Assembly (NCBI RefSeq): GCF_002743375.1
Contig: NZ_PDZC01000014.1
Location: 1 to 64,000, forward strand
Direction of reading: 5' to 3'
Origin: Sporosarcina sp. P34
Lineage (GTDB): Bacteria > Bacillota > Bacilli > Bacillales_A > Planococcaceae
DNA length: 64,000 bases
The notes below the pieces were generated by a model that was given only the letters and a program-made list of their open reading frames with translations, was not told the origin of the DNA and did not search any database. A program made the position numbers and the translations under genes. Below are positions 11,618 to 21,865 of the stretch, piece after piece; within the stretch, counting starts at the first letter, position 1, and each line of letters begins with the position of its first letter.

Positions 11618-12391
11618 TTGAAAAAGAAATTAGTGTTCCTTTCACTACTTGTTGTAGTTGCCGTCTTTATGGCGGGTTGTTCGGAATTTCAAAAGCCCAT
11701 CACGGCAGAGAGTACAGGAATTTGGAACGAATATATTGTTTGGCCGCTTGTTTCATTGATTATAAAGTTCAAATCCTGGTTAGGAACATATGGACTAGCT
11801 ATCATCGTTGTCACAGCAATTATTCGTACAGCATTACTTCCATTGATTATTCAACAAACGAAAAGTTCGAAGCGTATGCAGGAAATTCAACCTAGACTTA
11901 AAGCGTTGAAAGAGAAATATAAATCAAAAGACGCTGTCACACAGAAAAAGTATCAAGAGGAAATGCAACAGATGATGATCAATGAAAAGATTAATCCCGT
12001 TGCAGGATGCCTACCGGTTATCATCCAAATGCCAATATTTATTGGTTTCTACCATGCCATCAGCCGGATGAATGCTACGCCAACGATTGAGTTAGGCAAC
12101 TTCCTAGGTGTTGCACTTGGTTCACCAAGTATTCTATTTGCCATCATCGCTGGATTGTTCCAATTAACGGTTCTACGTACAGGACCTGCAATGGATAACC
12201 CACAGATGAAGATGATGATGTACATCATGCCATTTATGATTATGGTATTTGGTTCATTCTTACCGGCAGCTCTCGCTTTATACTGGATCGTCGGAAATAT
12301 CATTTCACTGCTCCAAAATATTTTCATCTACAAGCCGTTCGATAAACCAAAAAACGTCGAAGTAGTGAAAGCAGGAGGGAAAAAGAAATGA
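11618..12391 (+). CDS. spoIIIJ: Membrane protein insertase YidC/SpoIIIJ (lipoprotein)
   Basis: A 257-residue Oxa1/YidC-family insertase that places proteins in the cytoplasmic membrane; in spore formers the SpoIIIJ form is also needed for forespore gene activation. It begins with a lipoprotein signal (lipobox near MAGC, about residue 21), followed by an extracellular segment and about five membrane helices, with the conserved IIRTALLPLIIQQ region containing the groove arginine. Start is a TTG at 11618 eight bases after GGGGG. The frame overlaps jag by 4 bases, so the two are translationally coupled. Confidence 0.95.
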   Translation: MKKKLVFLSLLVVVAVFMAGCSEFQKPITAESTGIWNEYIVWPLVSLIIKFKSWLGTYGLAIIVVTAIIRTALLPLIIQQTKSSKRMQEIQPRLKALKEKYKSKDAVTQKKYQEEMQQMMINEKINPVAGCLPVIIQMPIFIGFYHAISRMNATPTIELGNFLGVALGSPSILFAIIAGLFQLTVLRTGPAMDNPQMKMMMYIMPFMIMVFGSFLPAALALYWIVGNIISLLQNIFIYKPFDKPKNVEVVKAGGKKK

Positions 12392-13212
12392 AGCAACTTA
12401 CACAAAGGGCAGCAACCGTTGAGCTAGCAATAGAATCGGCTTTACAGGACCTAGGTGTAACAATAGAACAAGTAGAGGTACAGGTAGTGGAAAACGGTCG
12501 GAAAGGTTTTCTTGGTTTCGGGGTAAAACAAGCAGAAGTCCTGGTAACCGTCCTAGAGAAATCAGAGCCAGAGCCTAAAATTCACACCACACGAGTAACT
12601 GAACCAGCACAGACGCTTACAGATGAAAGTGAATTAGTAGCCTCCGTTACTGAGCCACGGGAAGTGGTTCAGCAGCCTGAAAATAAAGCCGAGCAATCGG
12701 AACCCGTAATGGATACAAAGAAAAATACAAGAGTACATGAAACCGACGTCTACAATGAAAAAGATGCTATTGAAGAAACGAAGCAGTACATTGAGGACAT
12801 GGCCAAAGAAATGGGCATTGAAGACTTGATGATTACGTTCGAAACTAAAGGAAAGTACATCAATTTCCAGCTTGAAAGTAAAAAAGCAGCATTCTTAATA
12901 GGTAAAAGAGGGCAAACGCTTAATGCAATCCAGCAATTAGCGCAACTCGTAGCCAATAAAGCAACAAAACAATTCAAAATTGTTAGAGTGAATGTTGCAG
13001 ATTACCGTGAGCGCCGCGAGCAATCACTCGAGCAACTGGCAGATCGGATGGCGGACCGTGCAGTACGTACAAAACGTCAGGTTGCGCTTGAACCTATGCC
13101 TTCCTACGAGAGAAAAGTCATCCATAATGCGTTGTCACTCAGACTCGATATTGAGACATTCTCGGAAGGAAAGGATCCATACCGACACATCGTCATTAAA
13201 GGAATCGAATAA
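12388..13212 (+). CDS. jag: RNA-binding protein Jag/KhpB
   Basis: A 274-residue cytoplasmic protein with an N-terminal Jag domain (about 1-52, ENGRKGFLGFGVKQAEV), a long charged, low-complexity linker (about 55-125), a KH domain (LIGKRGQTLNAIQQLAQLV, about 170-190) and an R3H domain (about 205-270, REQSLEQLADRMADRAV). The family binds RNA and influences cell division and elongation. It overlaps yidC by 4 bases. The linker is longer than in Bacillus subtilis Jag, which is about 208 residues. Confidence 0.95.
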   Translation: MKQLTQRAATVELAIESALQDLGVTIEQVEVQVVENGRKGFLGFGVKQAEVLVTVLEKSEPEPKIHTTRVTEPAQTLTDESELVASVTEPREVVQQPENKAEQSEPVMDTKKNTRVHETDVYNEKDAIEETKQYIEDMAKEMGIEDLMITFETKGKYINFQLESKKAAFLIGKRGQTLNAIQQLAQLVANKATKQFKIVRVNVADYRERREQSLEQLADRMADRAVRTKRQVALEPMPSYERKVIHNALSLRLDIETFSEGKDPYRHIVIKGIE

Positions 13213-13216
13213 GACT

Positions 13217-13247
13217 AATCCCGCAGAGGTTTTCTGCGGGATTTTTA
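13217..13247 (+). terminator. Terminator after jag
   Basis: A perfect ten-base stem ATCCCGCAGA/TCTGCGGGAT (13218-13227, 13233-13242) is followed by TTTTATT. Confidence 0.9.
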
Positions 13248-13613
13248 TTGTCATCGAAAAAATAGAAAACTATTTAGTAAGTATAATGCGTTACGCGTCT
13301 AACTAGGGACACATACTAGTACTTCAAATTCCACCCAAAATCACATTCATTTCCCGGATTATTTTCCCCATCACGCATTTTATTTTAAGAAACTTTCTAC
13401 ACTAGAAAGCTTGAAACGACAGTGTTCTTTGTCGACTGCTAGCACATGATAAATTACCATGACGCTTAGTTCAAAATTCCTGAATTTATCCACACGTTTT
13501 AAATTCGCGTGCTAGGAGATTCCGACGATTTATGATAATATAGGTTGTTAGAAAGTAGTATTCGCTATAAAAGATATGCACATGTGCACAACAAAGCCAG
13601 GAAGGTGAAAAAC
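13248..13613. other. Intergenic region with a DnaA box before mnmE
   Basis: This 366-base gap has no gene. It holds one perfect DnaA box TTATCCACA at 13486-13494 and, close to the mnmE start, imperfect box-like ATATGCACA and TGTGCACAA sequences around 13575-13590. A possible mnmE promoter is TTGTTA (13545-13550) with TATAAA (13566-13571), but the 15-base spacer is short. Confidence 0.6.
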
Positions 13614-14999
13614 TTGCATTTTGATACGATAGCCGCCATTTCCACTCCCATGGGAGAAGGAGCAATTGCCATCGTTCGTCTGAGCGGCGATGAAGCATGG
13701 AAGATTGCAGACCGTATATTTCAGTCACCGGCAGCTAAACCACTCTGCGAACAACCATCGCATACGATTCATTATGGACATTTACACGACCCCGCCACCG
13801 AAGAGTTAGTGGAGGAAGTCATGGTGTCGATCATGAAAGCACCAAAGACCTTCACGCGCGAAGACATAGTGGAGATTAACTGTCACGGAGGCATCACTTC
13901 CGTCAATAGAGTTCTCCAGTTAGTATTGACGGAGGGGGCTAGATTAGCAGAACCCGGCGAGTTCACTAAACGAGCATTTCTTAATGGTCGAATTGATTTA
14001 TCCCAGGCTGAAGCCGTTATGGATTTGATCAGGGCCAAAACAGATAAGGCCATGAACGTTGCGCTTAATCAAATGGAGGGAAAACTATCTCATTTGATCG
14101 GTGAATTGCGACAGGCGCTACTCGAGACACTTGCACAAGTGGAAGTTAATATAGATTACCCGGAGTATGATGATGTAGAAGAAGTGACGATTCCTTTGAT
14201 GGTTGAAAAAGGAACGTGGGTAATGAATCAGATTGATGATTTATTGCGTACATCACAGCAAGGAAAGATCTTACGTGAAGGATTATCTACCGTAATTGTT
14301 GGACGTCCGAACGTTGGAAAGTCATCATTACTCAACAGCTTAGTGCAAGAAAACAAAGCGATCGTTACTGATGTGGCGGGTACTACCCGTGATATTATAG
14401 AAGAGTATGTCAACGTTCGTGGAGTTCCTTTGCGTCTTGTCGATACTGCAGGAATTCGGGAGACGGAAGACATTGTCGAGCGGATTGGTGTGGAACGTTC
14501 AAGGAAGGTATTGAAAGAAGCGGATCTCATTCTATTGATGGTTAATAATTCTGAGGCGTTAACAGACGAAGATGAACGGTTATTTGAAGCCGTTGCTGGT
14601 ATGGATATGCTTGTCATCGTCAATAAAACAGATTTACCAGCAAAGATTGATCTAGAGCGAGTCTATGAAATCGCAGGAAGAGATCGCGTGATTACTACTT
14701 CTATATTGCAAGAGCAAGGTATTAACGAGTTAGAAGAAGCGATAGCTGCCCTGTTCTTTGAAGGTTCATTGGAATCCAATGACCTGACGTATGTATCCAA
14801 TGCCCGTCATATTTCGTTACTAAAACAAGCACGCAATACAATTGACGATGCGGTACAAGCAGCGCAGGCAGGTGTTCCTGTTGACATGATTCAAATAGAC
14901 GTAACACGTACATGGGAAATTCTTGGTGAAATCATCGGAGATACCGTTCAAGATAGTTTAATTAAAGAGTTGTTCTCGAAGTTCTGCCTCGGAAAATAA
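13614..14999 (+). CDS. mnmE: tRNA-modification GTPase MnmE (TrmE)
   Basis: A 461-residue GTPase that works with MnmG to modify the wobble uridine (cmnm5U) of certain tRNAs. N-terminal folate-binding domain ([20 protein letters not shown]), helical domain, inserted G domain with G1 [10 protein letters not shown]2 GTTRD, G3 DTAG and G4 NKTD, and the C-terminal catalytic CLGK. The TTG at 13614 is chosen because GGAAGGTG lies seven bases ahead and homologs start here. Confidence 0.97.
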   Translation: MHFDTIAAISTPMGEGAIAIVRLSGDEAWKIADRIFQSPAAKPLCEQPSHTIHYGHLHDPATEELVEEVMVSIMKAPKTFTREDIVEINCHGGITSVNRVLQLVLTEGARLAEPGEFTKRAFLNGRIDLSQAEAVMDLIRAKTDKAMNVALNQMEGKLSHLIGELRQALLETLAQVEVNIDYPEYDDVEEVTIPLMVEKGTWVMNQIDDLLRTSQQGKILREGLSTVIVGRPNVGKSSLLNSLVQENKAIVTDVAGTTRDIIEEYVNVRGVPLRLVDTAGIRETEDIVERIGVERSRKVLKEADLILLMVNNSEALTDEDERLFEAVAGMDMLVIVNKTDLPAKIDLERVYEIAGRDRVITTSILQEQGINELEEAIAALFFEGSLESNDLTYVSNARHISLLKQARNTIDDAVQAAQAGVPVDMIQIDVTRTWEILGEIIGDTVQDSLIKELFSKFCLGK

Positions 15000-15029
15000 T
15001 GATTTTATATATGGGAAGGATGAACGAAC

Positions 15030-16919
15030 ATGCCACAATTTGAAGCAGGCACGTTCGATTGTATCGTCATTGGAGCTGGACACGCAGGCGCAGAAGCAGC
15101 CTACGCATCAGCCAAGATGGGCGCATCGACATTAGTTTTAACAATGAATTTAGACATGATTGCTTTCATGCCATGTAATCCTTCATTAGGAGGACCTGCA
15201 AAAGGTATCGTAGTGCGTGAAATAGATGCACTGGGCGGCTTGATGGCAAAGGTCATAGATAAAACGCATATTCAAATGCGTTTATTGAACACAGGGAAAG
15301 GCCCGGCAGTGCGTGCTTTGCGTGCACAAGCGGATAAAGTACTATATCAGCAAGAAATGAAGCGGATACTGGAAGAGGAACCGAATTTGACAATTCGTCA
15401 AGCGGTTGTCGAGCAGTTAATCGTCGAAGAAGATGAAATAAAAGGCGTAGTGACACAGATCGGTGCAATTTTCCGTGCAAAGACTGTCATTATTACAACA
15501 GGTACATTTTTACGCGGTGAGGTTATCATTGGAGATCTAAAATACTCTAGTGGGCCGAATAATCAAATGCCATCCATCAAACTGGCGGAACATCTGCAGG
15601 AACTTGGTCTACAGACGGTTCGATTTAAAACAGGAACTCCTCCACGTATCAACAGCAATACAATTGATTACAGCAAGACAGAGATTCAGCCGGGAGACGA
15701 CGTGCCGCGTTCGTTCAGTTATGAAACAACGGAATACATTATGGATCAACTACCGTGTTGGTTAACGTATACCACTCCCGAAACACATGAAATCATCAAT
15801 GAAAATCTTCATTTATCTCCAATGTATTCGGGTATGATTAAAGGAAAAGGACCAAGTTACTGTCCGTCTATTGAAGATAAAATTGTACGTTTTGCGGACA
15901 AGTCACGTCACCAGATTTTCCTAGAGCCTGAAGGTCGTAATACAAGAGAAGTATATGTGCAGGGATTGTCAACAAGTCTTCCAGAGCATATACAACATCG
16001 CCTAATTGCGAGCGTACCGGGACTTGAAAAGGCTGAAATGATGCGTGCTGGCTATGCGATTGAGTATGATTCTATAATTGCAACACAACTATGGCCAACG
16101 TTGGAAACGAAAAAAATTAAGAATTTGTACACGGCTGGCCAAATTAACGGAACTTCGGGATATGAAGAAGCCGCGGCACAAGGATTGATGGCCGGTATTA
16201 ATGCAGCATGCAACGTGCTTGGTAAGGAAGAAGTCGTTCTTGGACGTAGTGATGCGTATATTGGCGTACTAATTGATGACTTGGTCACTAAAGGTACAAG
16301 TGAACCGTATCGTCTTCTGACGTCACGAGCGGAATATCGCCTCTTGCTTCGTCATGATAATGCCGATATGCGTCTGACGGAAATTGGTTACCAAAATGGA
16401 ATGATTAGTGAAGAGCGCCACACGAAATTTTTAGCGAAGAAGGCACAAATCGAGGCGGAAATTGATCATTTACGCAAGGTGACTGTGAAACCGACCGAAG
16501 AGATCCAAGAAATTATTGCTAGAGTCAATGGAACGGCACTTCGTGAACCAATGAAAGCGGCTGATTTACTGAAGCGGCCGGAAATGAAGTATAGCGAATT
16601 GTGTAAAGTAGTCCCACCACTTGAAGAAATTAGCGAAGAAGTGGCGGAACAAGTGGAAATTTTCATTAAGTATGAAGGATACATCGAAAAGTCCATGCAG
16701 CAAGTAGCAAGGATGAAAAAGATGGAGAATAAACGGATTCCAGAGAACATTGATTATGATGCAATTTCAGGCATTGCGAAAGAAGCAAAGGCAAACCTTA
16801 AAGAGGTACAACCATTGTCGATTGCGCAGGCATCACGCATTTCGGGTGTCAATCCAGCAGATATCTCCATTTTGCTTGTCTATATTGAACAAGGAAAAAT
16901 TGCGAAAGTATCCGGTTGA
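15030..16919 (+). CDS. mnmG: tRNA uridine-5-carboxymethylaminomethyl modification enzyme MnmG (GidA)
   Basis: FAD-binding partner of MnmE, 629 residues, the standard length. The dinucleotide-fold [10 protein letters not shown] begins at about residue 12, and the family segments [12 protein letters not shown] and [17 protein letters not shown] are present. ATG start after GGGAAGGATG. It follows mnmE by 30 bases, so the pair probably shares a transcript. Confidence 0.98.
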   Translation: MPQFEAGTFDCIVIGAGHAGAEAAYASAKMGASTLVLTMNLDMIAFMPCNPSLGGPAKGIVVREIDALGGLMAKVIDKTHIQMRLLNTGKGPAVRALRAQADKVLYQQEMKRILEEEPNLTIRQAVVEQLIVEEDEIKGVVTQIGAIFRAKTVIITTGTFLRGEVIIGDLKYSSGPNNQMPSIKLAEHLQELGLQTVRFKTGTPPRINSNTIDYSKTEIQPGDDVPRSFSYETTEYIMDQLPCWLTYTTPETHEIINENLHLSPMYSGMIKGKGPSYCPSIEDKIVRFADKSRHQIFLEPEGRNTREVYVQGLSTSLPEHIQHRLIASVPGLEKAEMMRAGYAIEYDSIIATQLWPTLETKKIKNLYTAGQINGTSGYEEAAAQGLMAGINAACNVLGKEEVVLGRSDAYIGVLIDDLVTKGTSEPYRLLTSRAEYRLLLRHDNADMRLTEIGYQNGMISEERHTKFLAKKAQIEAEIDHLRKVTVKPTEEIQEIIARVNGTALREPMKAADLLKRPEMKYSELCKVVPPLEEISEEVAEQVEIFIKYEGYIEKSMQQVARMKKMENKRIPENIDYDAISGIAKEAKANLKEVQPLSIAQASRISGVNPADISILLVYIEQGKIAKVSG

Positions 16920-16970
16920 GTCTTTGACTGGCGCTTTGTAGCGTCAGTCTTTTTGAAAAGGAATGAGAAC

Positions 16971-17693
16971 ATGACAGAAGAACAATTTTACGAGGCTCTG
17001 CAAGAGAAAGGCTTTCTGTTGTCGGATGCACAGAAGCAACAATTTACACGCTATTTTGAAGTACTGGTTGAGTGGAATGAAAAGATGAACTTGACGGCAA
17101 TTACGGACGCACCTTCCGTATATCTAAAGCATTTCTATGATTCCATTACAAGTGCATTTTACGTGGACTTCACAAAATATGAATCTGTTTGCGACGTAGG
17201 TGCCGGCGCAGGTTTTCCAAGTATCCCGTTGAAGATTATCTACCCACACTTACACGTGACGATTGTAGATTCATTGAATAAACGTATTACATTTTTAAAT
17301 CACTTGGCTGGGGAGTTAAAGCTTGAAAATGTGGCGTTCGTCCATGCAAGAGCAGAAGAATTTGGTCGTAACCCCAAGTACCGTGAACAGTTCGATGTGG
17401 TGACTGCACGTGCAGTAGCACGGTTATCGGTATTATCGGAACTTTGTATTCCGCTCGTCAAACAAGGAGGACTTTTTGTTTCTATGAAAGGTGCAGCCGC
17501 ATCTGAAGAAATGAAAGATGCTACTCGAGCTGTAAAATTACTTGGGGCAGTTTTACAGAATGAACATGAATTTCTATTACCAGAAGAAGATAGCGAACGT
17601 CATATCTTTGTATTTGAAAAGAAAAAGCAGACACCTAAGAAATATCCTAGAAAGCCAGGAGTGCCTAATAAAACACCGATTACAGCAAACTAA
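16971..17693 (+). CDS. rsmG: 16S rRNA (guanine-N7) methyltransferase RsmG (GidB)
   Basis: A 240-residue S-adenosylmethionine-dependent enzyme that methylates G527 (E. coli numbering) of 16S rRNA. SAM motif [16 protein letters not shown] and the NKRITFL and [14 protein letters not shown] segments are typical. Start ATG at 16971 with AAAAGGAATGAG ahead; an in-frame TTG further upstream overlaps that site and is rejected. C-terminus [12 protein letters not shown] matches Bacillus homologs. Third gene of the mnmE-mnmG-rsmG group. Confidence 0.97.
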   Translation: MTEEQFYEALQEKGFLLSDAQKQQFTRYFEVLVEWNEKMNLTAITDAPSVYLKHFYDSITSAFYVDFTKYESVCDVGAGAGFPSIPLKIIYPHLHVTIVDSLNKRITFLNHLAGELKLENVAFVHARAEEFGRNPKYREQFDVVTARAVARLSVLSELCIPLVKQGGLFVSMKGAAASEEMKDATRAVKLLGAVLQNEHEFLLPEEDSERHIFVFEKKKQTPKKYPRKPGVPNKTPITAN

Positions 17694-17703
17694 CTGTGGG
17701 AAA

Positions 17704-17719
17704 TGTTTCACGTGAAACA
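17704..17719. promoter_or_regulatory. parS: parS site (perfect)
   Basis: TGTTTCACGTGAAACA is a perfect 16-base palindrome equal to the ParB/Spo0J binding consensus. It lies between rsmG and noc, about 7 kb from the origin, where ParB is expected to load. Confidence 0.92.
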
Positions 17720-17769
17720 ATTTTATAGAAGAGTAAAAAGGGAATAGTTTCGAAAAGGTGGTGTAGGGG

Positions 17770-18642
17770 TTGAAAAGTACTTTTTCGCGTTTTTTTGGTG
17801 GGGGAGAAAAGATGACTACAATAGAAGAAGTGAATGTTCATCATCTGGAGAAGGTAGCACAAATTGCAATTGATTTAATTACACCGAATCAATACCAGCC
17901 ACGGGCAATTTTTAATGAGGAAAAAATTGAAGAACTTGCTAGAACCATTCATACACATGGTGTTATTCAACCTATTGTTATTCGAACGAAAGAAGATGGA
18001 TCATACGAAATCATCGCAGGGGAACGAAGATTTCGGGCAATGCGTAAGCTTGGTTGGACGGAAGTACCGGCAATTGTGCGTGACTTAGATGATAAAGAGA
18101 CAGCCTCGATTGCATTAATTGAGAACTTGCAACGTGAAGAACTAACGGCAATTGAAGAAGCGCATGCCTATGAACGTTTGTTAGAGTTACATGAATTGAC
18201 ACAGGAAGCATTGGCGCAACGTCTTGGTAAAGGACAGTCTACAATTGCAAATAAAATGCGTTTGTTGAAGTTACCTGAACCGGTTCAAACAGCAATTTTA
18301 CAAAAAAAGATATCTGAACGTCATGCACGTGCATTATTACCGTTAAAAGAACCTACTCTTCAGGTGGAAGTGCTGGAAGAAATTAAAATAAACCAATACA
18401 ATGTCAAGGATTTAGAAGCTAGGATTAAAGAAATATTATTTCCAACGGAATCAGTTGAGAAAGTGCAACCTGCAAGAAGACGCGGGTCTCGACAAAAATC
18501 CGTGAGCAAGGATATTCGTATTGCAGTGAACACCTTGCGAGAATCCCTTGCACTGATATCCAAGAGCGGGATTGAAGTAGCCGCCGAGGAAGTGGATTCT
18601 GAAGAATACTACACGATTACGGTGAAAATATGTAAAAAGTGA
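17770..18642 (+). CDS. noc: Nucleoid occlusion protein Noc
   Basis: A 290-residue ParB-family CTPase that binds its own chromosomal sites and the membrane to block division over the nucleoid. The N-terminal amphipathic membrane helix [12 protein letters not shown] is what separates Noc from ParB. CTP-binding box [12 protein letters not shown], ParB-like motif [17 protein letters not shown], helix-turn-helix [22 protein letters not shown] start after AGGTGGTGTAGGGG. It precedes soj and parB, the normal order. Confidence 0.95.
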   Translation: MKSTFSRFFGGGEKMTTIEEVNVHHLEKVAQIAIDLITPNQYQPRAIFNEEKIEELARTIHTHGVIQPIVIRTKEDGSYEIIAGERRFRAMRKLGWTEVPAIVRDLDDKETASIALIENLQREELTAIEEAHAYERLLELHELTQEALAQRLGKGQSTIANKMRLLKLPEPVQTAILQKKISERHARALLPLKEPTLQVEVLEEIKINQYNVKDLEARIKEILFPTESVEKVQPARRRGSRQKSVSKDIRIAVNTLRESLALISKSGIEVAAEEVDSEEYYTITVKICKK

Positions 18643-18649
18643 TGAATGG

Positions 18650-18684
18650 AAACTCTTGCTGACTAACTAGCAAGAGTTTTCTTA
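18650..18684 (+). terminator. Terminator after noc
   Basis: Stem AACTCTTGCT/AGCAAGAGTT (18651-18660, 18669-18678) followed by TTCTTA, just past the noc stop. Confidence 0.85.
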
Positions 18685-18836
18685 TATATCAATAGAGTTC
18701 ATCCAGTGAAAATGATAAACTGAAATAGACCACATAGAACATATTCTTTGTCAGGAATTTCAAACATAGGTAACCACGAGTAAAACTTTGGTATACTAGT
18801 AAGACAAACGAAATAGGAAAGAAAGCAGGTGCAAGA

Positions 18837-19598
18837 GTGGGTAAGATTATTGCTATAGCAAATCAAAAAGGCGGAGTCGGAAAAACGACGACTTCCGTAA
18901 ACTTAAGTGCATGCCTTGCCCATTTAGGCAAAAAAGTGCTCTTGATTGATTCCGATCCACAAGGAAATGCGACGAGCGGGGTCGGTGTGAACAAAGGTGA
19001 TGTACAAAACTGTATTTATAATATGTTAATTGATGATGTGCCAGTACGTGAAGTTATTCTACCAACGGATATTGAAAATCTTGAAATTGTACCTGCTACC
19101 ATTTCACTTGCGGGAGCTGAAATTGAGCTAGTTTCTACGATATCACGTGAGGTTCGCATGAAACACGCAATTCAAGACATTAAAGATGACTATGACTATG
19201 TCATTATTGACTGTCCTCCATCTCTTGGTCTGTTAACGTTGAACGCATTGACGGCTTCGGATTCAATCATAATTCCTGTACAGTGTGAATACTATGCGCT
19301 CGAAGGACTTAGTCAACTGCTCAGTACGATCCGCCTCGTTCAAAAACACCTAAATGAAGCACTTTATATTGACGGGGTACTATTGACGATGTTTGATGCC
19401 CGGACCAATTTAGGCATACAAGTTATTGAAGAAGTAAAGAAATACTTTCAAGACAAAGTGTATACAACAATCATTCCTCGTAACGTTCGGTTAAGTGAAG
19501 CGCCAAGTCATGGTAAGCCAATTATATTATATGATCCACGATCCAAAGGTGCGGAAGTTTATTCAGAGCTGGCAAAGGAAGTGGTGGAGAATGAGTAA
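18837..19598 (+). CDS. soj: Chromosome-partitioning ATPase Soj (ParA)
   Basis: A 253-residue deviant Walker-type ATPase. Walker A KGGVGKTT at residues 11-18, Walker B region YVIIDCPPSLG, and the RNVRLSEAPSHGKP segment typical of Soj. It acts with ParB in origin segregation and modulates DnaA. GTG start after AAGCAGGTGC. Its 3' end overlaps parB by 8 bases. Confidence 0.97.
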   Translation: MGKIIAIANQKGGVGKTTTSVNLSACLAHLGKKVLLIDSDPQGNATSGVGVNKGDVQNCIYNMLIDDVPVREVILPTDIENLEIVPATISLAGAEIELVSTISREVRMKHAIQDIKDDYDYVIIDCPPSLGLLTLNALTASDSIIIPVQCEYYALEGLSQLLSTIRLVQKHLNEALYIDGVLLTMFDARTNLGIQVIEEVKKYFQDKVYTTIIPRNVRLSEAPSHGKPIILYDPRSKGAEVYSELAKEVVENE

Positions 19599-20424
19599 AG
19601 GTCTAGGTAAAGGTCTTAATGCATTATTTCCTCGTGAAACATTGGAAAAAGTAGAGCTTTTACGTCTAAAAAGCATTAAAGTTAATCCATATCAGCCACG
19701 TAAAGAATTCAATGAAGTGGCGTTGAATGAATTAAGTGAGTCAATTAAGGAACACGGTGTTCTACAACCAATTATCGTGCGAAGTGTAGGGACGCAGTAT
19801 GAAATTGTTGTAGGGGAAAGAAGATTCCGTGCTTCTGAACTGGCAGGAAAAAAAGAGATTCCGGCAGTCGTACGAGATCTAACAGATGAACAGTCTATGG
19901 AAATGGCCATTCTTGAGAACTTGCAGCGTGAAGACTTATCTCCAATTGAAGTAGCGGAAGCATACCAAAGTTTAATGGAAAGTCTGAAGCTAACACAAGA
20001 GCAACTAGCCTTTAGACTCGGCAAGAGTAGACCGCACATTGCCAACCACATTCGTTTACTCGCGTTACCGGAGAAAGTTTTGAAAGACATTTCCCATGGA
20101 ATACTTTCAATGGGACATGGTCGTACACTTCTCGGGTTGCGTAAAAAAGAGCAAATCATAGCTATTGCCGAAAAAACCAAGACGGAAGGGCTGAATGTCC
20201 GTCAATTGGAAAAATTGGTTCAACATTTAAATGAAGATGTTCCACGTGAAACTAAGAAAGAAAAGAAAAAAGATATATTTATTGAAGCACAGGAAAACAC
20301 ACTGCGTGAACAATTTGGTACAAATGTAACAATCAAGAAAACGAAGAAAAAAGGTAAAATCGAAATTGAGTTTCACTCTGATGAAGACTTTGAACGTATT
20401 CTTGAATTATTGAACGCCGAGTGA
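19591..20424 (+). CDS. parB: Chromosome-partitioning protein ParB (Spo0J)
   Basis: A 277-residue CTP-dependent DNA clamp that binds parS and recruits condensin near the origin. N-terminal Soj-stimulating peptide SKGLGKGLNALFP, CTP-binding GERRFRASELAG, ENLQREDLSPIEVAEAY, then the helix-turn-helix LAFRLGKSRPHIANHIRLL and a dimerising C-terminus. ATG start inside the soj 3' end with GGTGGAGA ahead. A parS-like site lies within its own coding sequence. Confidence 0.97.
   Translation: MSKGLGKGLNALFPRETLEKVELLRLKSIKVNPYQPRKEFNEVALNELSESIKEHGVLQPIIVRSVGTQYEIVVGERRFRASELAGKKEIPAVVRDLTDEQSMEMAILENLQREDLSPIEVAEAYQSLMESLKLTQEQLAFRLGKSRPHIANHIRLLALPEKVLKDISHGILSMGHGRTLLGLRKKEQIIAIAEKTKTEGLNVRQLEKLVQHLNEDVPRETKKEKKKDIFIEAQENTLREQFGTNVTIKKTKKKGKIEIEFHSDEDFERILELLNAE
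20238..20253. promoter_or_regulatory. parS: parS site inside parB
   Basis: TGTTCCACGTGAAACT matches the parS consensus at 15 of 16 positions. A parS site within the spo0J gene is also present in Bacillus subtilis, which supports conservation. Confidence 0.85.
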
Positions 20425-20433
20425 TGACACACA

Positions 20434-20468
20434 AACCTATTTTGCTTTCATTGCAAAATAGGTTTTAT
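20434..20468 (+). terminator. Terminator after parB
   Basis: A perfect 12-base stem AACCTATTTTGC/GCAAAATAGGTT (20434-20445, 20453-20464) followed by TTATTC. Confidence 0.85.
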
Positions 20469-20495
20469 TCTTGAAAAGAACTTGGACGTGACTAT

Positions 20496-21200
20496 ATGAT
20501 ATTGTTTGGCTCATTATTTAATGTATTTACGATTATTATCGGTACATTAATCGGTAGGTTTTTATACGGAATACCGGAACGTATGAAAGAAACCATCATG
20601 TACGGAATAGGAATGGCCGTAGTGGCAATTGGTTTACAAATGACATTTGAAACCACACAAATTGTCATCGTCATTCTTAGTATTGTGATTGGGGCAATCC
20701 TTGGCGAATGGATTGACCTCGATCAAAAAGTTAACCAATTGGGACGATGGATTGAAGGAAAGTTACCGTCTAAAAGAGAAGGACAGGGAATTGCACAAGG
20801 ATTCGTTACGGCTACGTTGTTTTTTTGTGTGGGTTCCATGGCAATCATTGGGGCTATTGATAGTGGTCTCCGTAATGATCACAACGTTTTAATAATGAAA
20901 GGCATATTAGACGGATTCACTTCCATCATCTTTAGTTCTACATTAGGTATTGGTGTAGCATTTGCTACCATCCCTCTATTGATTTACCAAGGTAGTATCA
21001 CCTTTCTTGCTACCATCCTCAGTCGATTTGTTCCAGATGAATTAATGCAGTTATTCATTTCTGAAATGACAGCTACAGGTGGCTTGATGATTGCGGCAAT
21101 CGGATTAAATCTAATCGGCTTGACTAAAATCCGAGTAGCTAATTTCATCCCAGGTATTGCGGTAGTTGCGGTCATCGTAACGATTGTATATGCTTTTTGA
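20496..21200 (+). CDS. DUF554 family membrane protein
   Basis: A 234-residue hydrophobic protein with about six to seven predicted membrane helices (for example IGMAVVAIGLQM, IVIVILSIVIGAILGEW, ATLFFCVGSMAIIGAID). The family (YdfK-like) has no established function. ATG start; the ribosome-binding site is weak. It ends convergently with yyaC and the two genes share about 90 bases on opposite strands. Confidence 0.9.
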   Translation: MILFGSLFNVFTIIIGTLIGRFLYGIPERMKETIMYGIGMAVVAIGLQMTFETTQIVIVILSIVIGAILGEWIDLDQKVNQLGRWIEGKLPSKREGQGIAQGFVTATLFFCVGSMAIIGAIDSGLRNDHNVLIMKGILDGFTSIIFSSTLGIGVAFATIPLLIYQGSITFLATILSRFVPDELMQLFISEMTATGGLMIAAIGLNLIGLTKIRVANFIPGIAVVAVIVTIVYAF

Positions 21201-21752
21201 CGGCTGACGATGATGTGCTAATTGTAAGGCCCGACCAATCATACGACTCATTTCAAATGGCAGATGAAGACGAGTGCTTTGTAAAACAGCTTGCTCCATG
21301 AAACCACTCACATTGACGATTCCTTTAACTGATACATCACCCACTAGGGGAAGTTCTTTACCCACGGCTTTCCCTGGTGCAATAGGGCCGCTATGAAACA
21401 ATAGGTCACCAACTGCGTCCTTCTTACTTAGGCAGGCGTCGATCGCCACTGCAAAAGCATCGGGGTATAAGGACTTCGTGAGCTCAATGCGTTGTTGTAG
21501 ATTAAGGGCGTGCAATGGCTCTTGTAACGTGCCAACTACTGTATATGGGAATAGGCTTAGCTCTGACAAGTAGGAGCCTGTCAAAGGACCGAGAGAGTCG
21601 CCAGTAGAACGATCAGTTCCGATACAATAAAAAATGATGGGTTGTTGTTTAAAAGGGATATGTTGCATGAAATAAGAACTTAATTTCCACACGACACCGG
21701 TTTCTTTACTAGAAAGACGGTAATGATAAGAAGAGGGTTCAGCTGTATACAT
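21111..21752 (-). CDS. yyaC: Spore-associated YyaC family protein
   Basis: A 213-residue protein of the YyaC family, which is related in fold to the germination protease GPR and is found only in spore formers. Family segments seen are IIFYCIGTDRSTGDSLGPL, VGTLQEPLHALNL and AVAIDACLS. The ATG at 21752 has AGGTG eight bases ahead; the frame is open further upstream but without a ribosome-binding site. Its presence indicates that the organism sporulates. The 3' end overlaps the DUF554 gene. Confidence 0.92.
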   Translation of the reverse strand: MYTAEPSSYHYRLSSKETGVVWKLSSYFMQHIPFKQQPIIFYCIGTDRSTGDSLGPLTGSYLSELSLFPYTVVGTLQEPLHALNLQQRIELTKSLYPDAFAVAIDACLSKKDAVGDLLFHSGPIAPGKAVGKELPLVGDVSVKGIVNVSGFMEQAVLQSTRLHLPFEMSRMIGRALQLAHHRQPSKSIYNRYDDRNYRNTWDEISYSDFSQAD

Positions 21753-21865
21753 AGGGCGACACCTATCCTTTGTGTTGTATTTACGCTGAAATGTATTCTG
21801 CGCAGGTATTGCTGTGCAGTATATCCTCAGGGGTAAGGGTTTATACGAAAGGAGGATTTCTTTCA

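Noticed and set aside
13349-13362. Possible Noc-binding site ATTTCCCGGATTAT
   Set aside because: Only 11 of 14 positions match the Bacillus Noc palindrome and the second half-site is lost.
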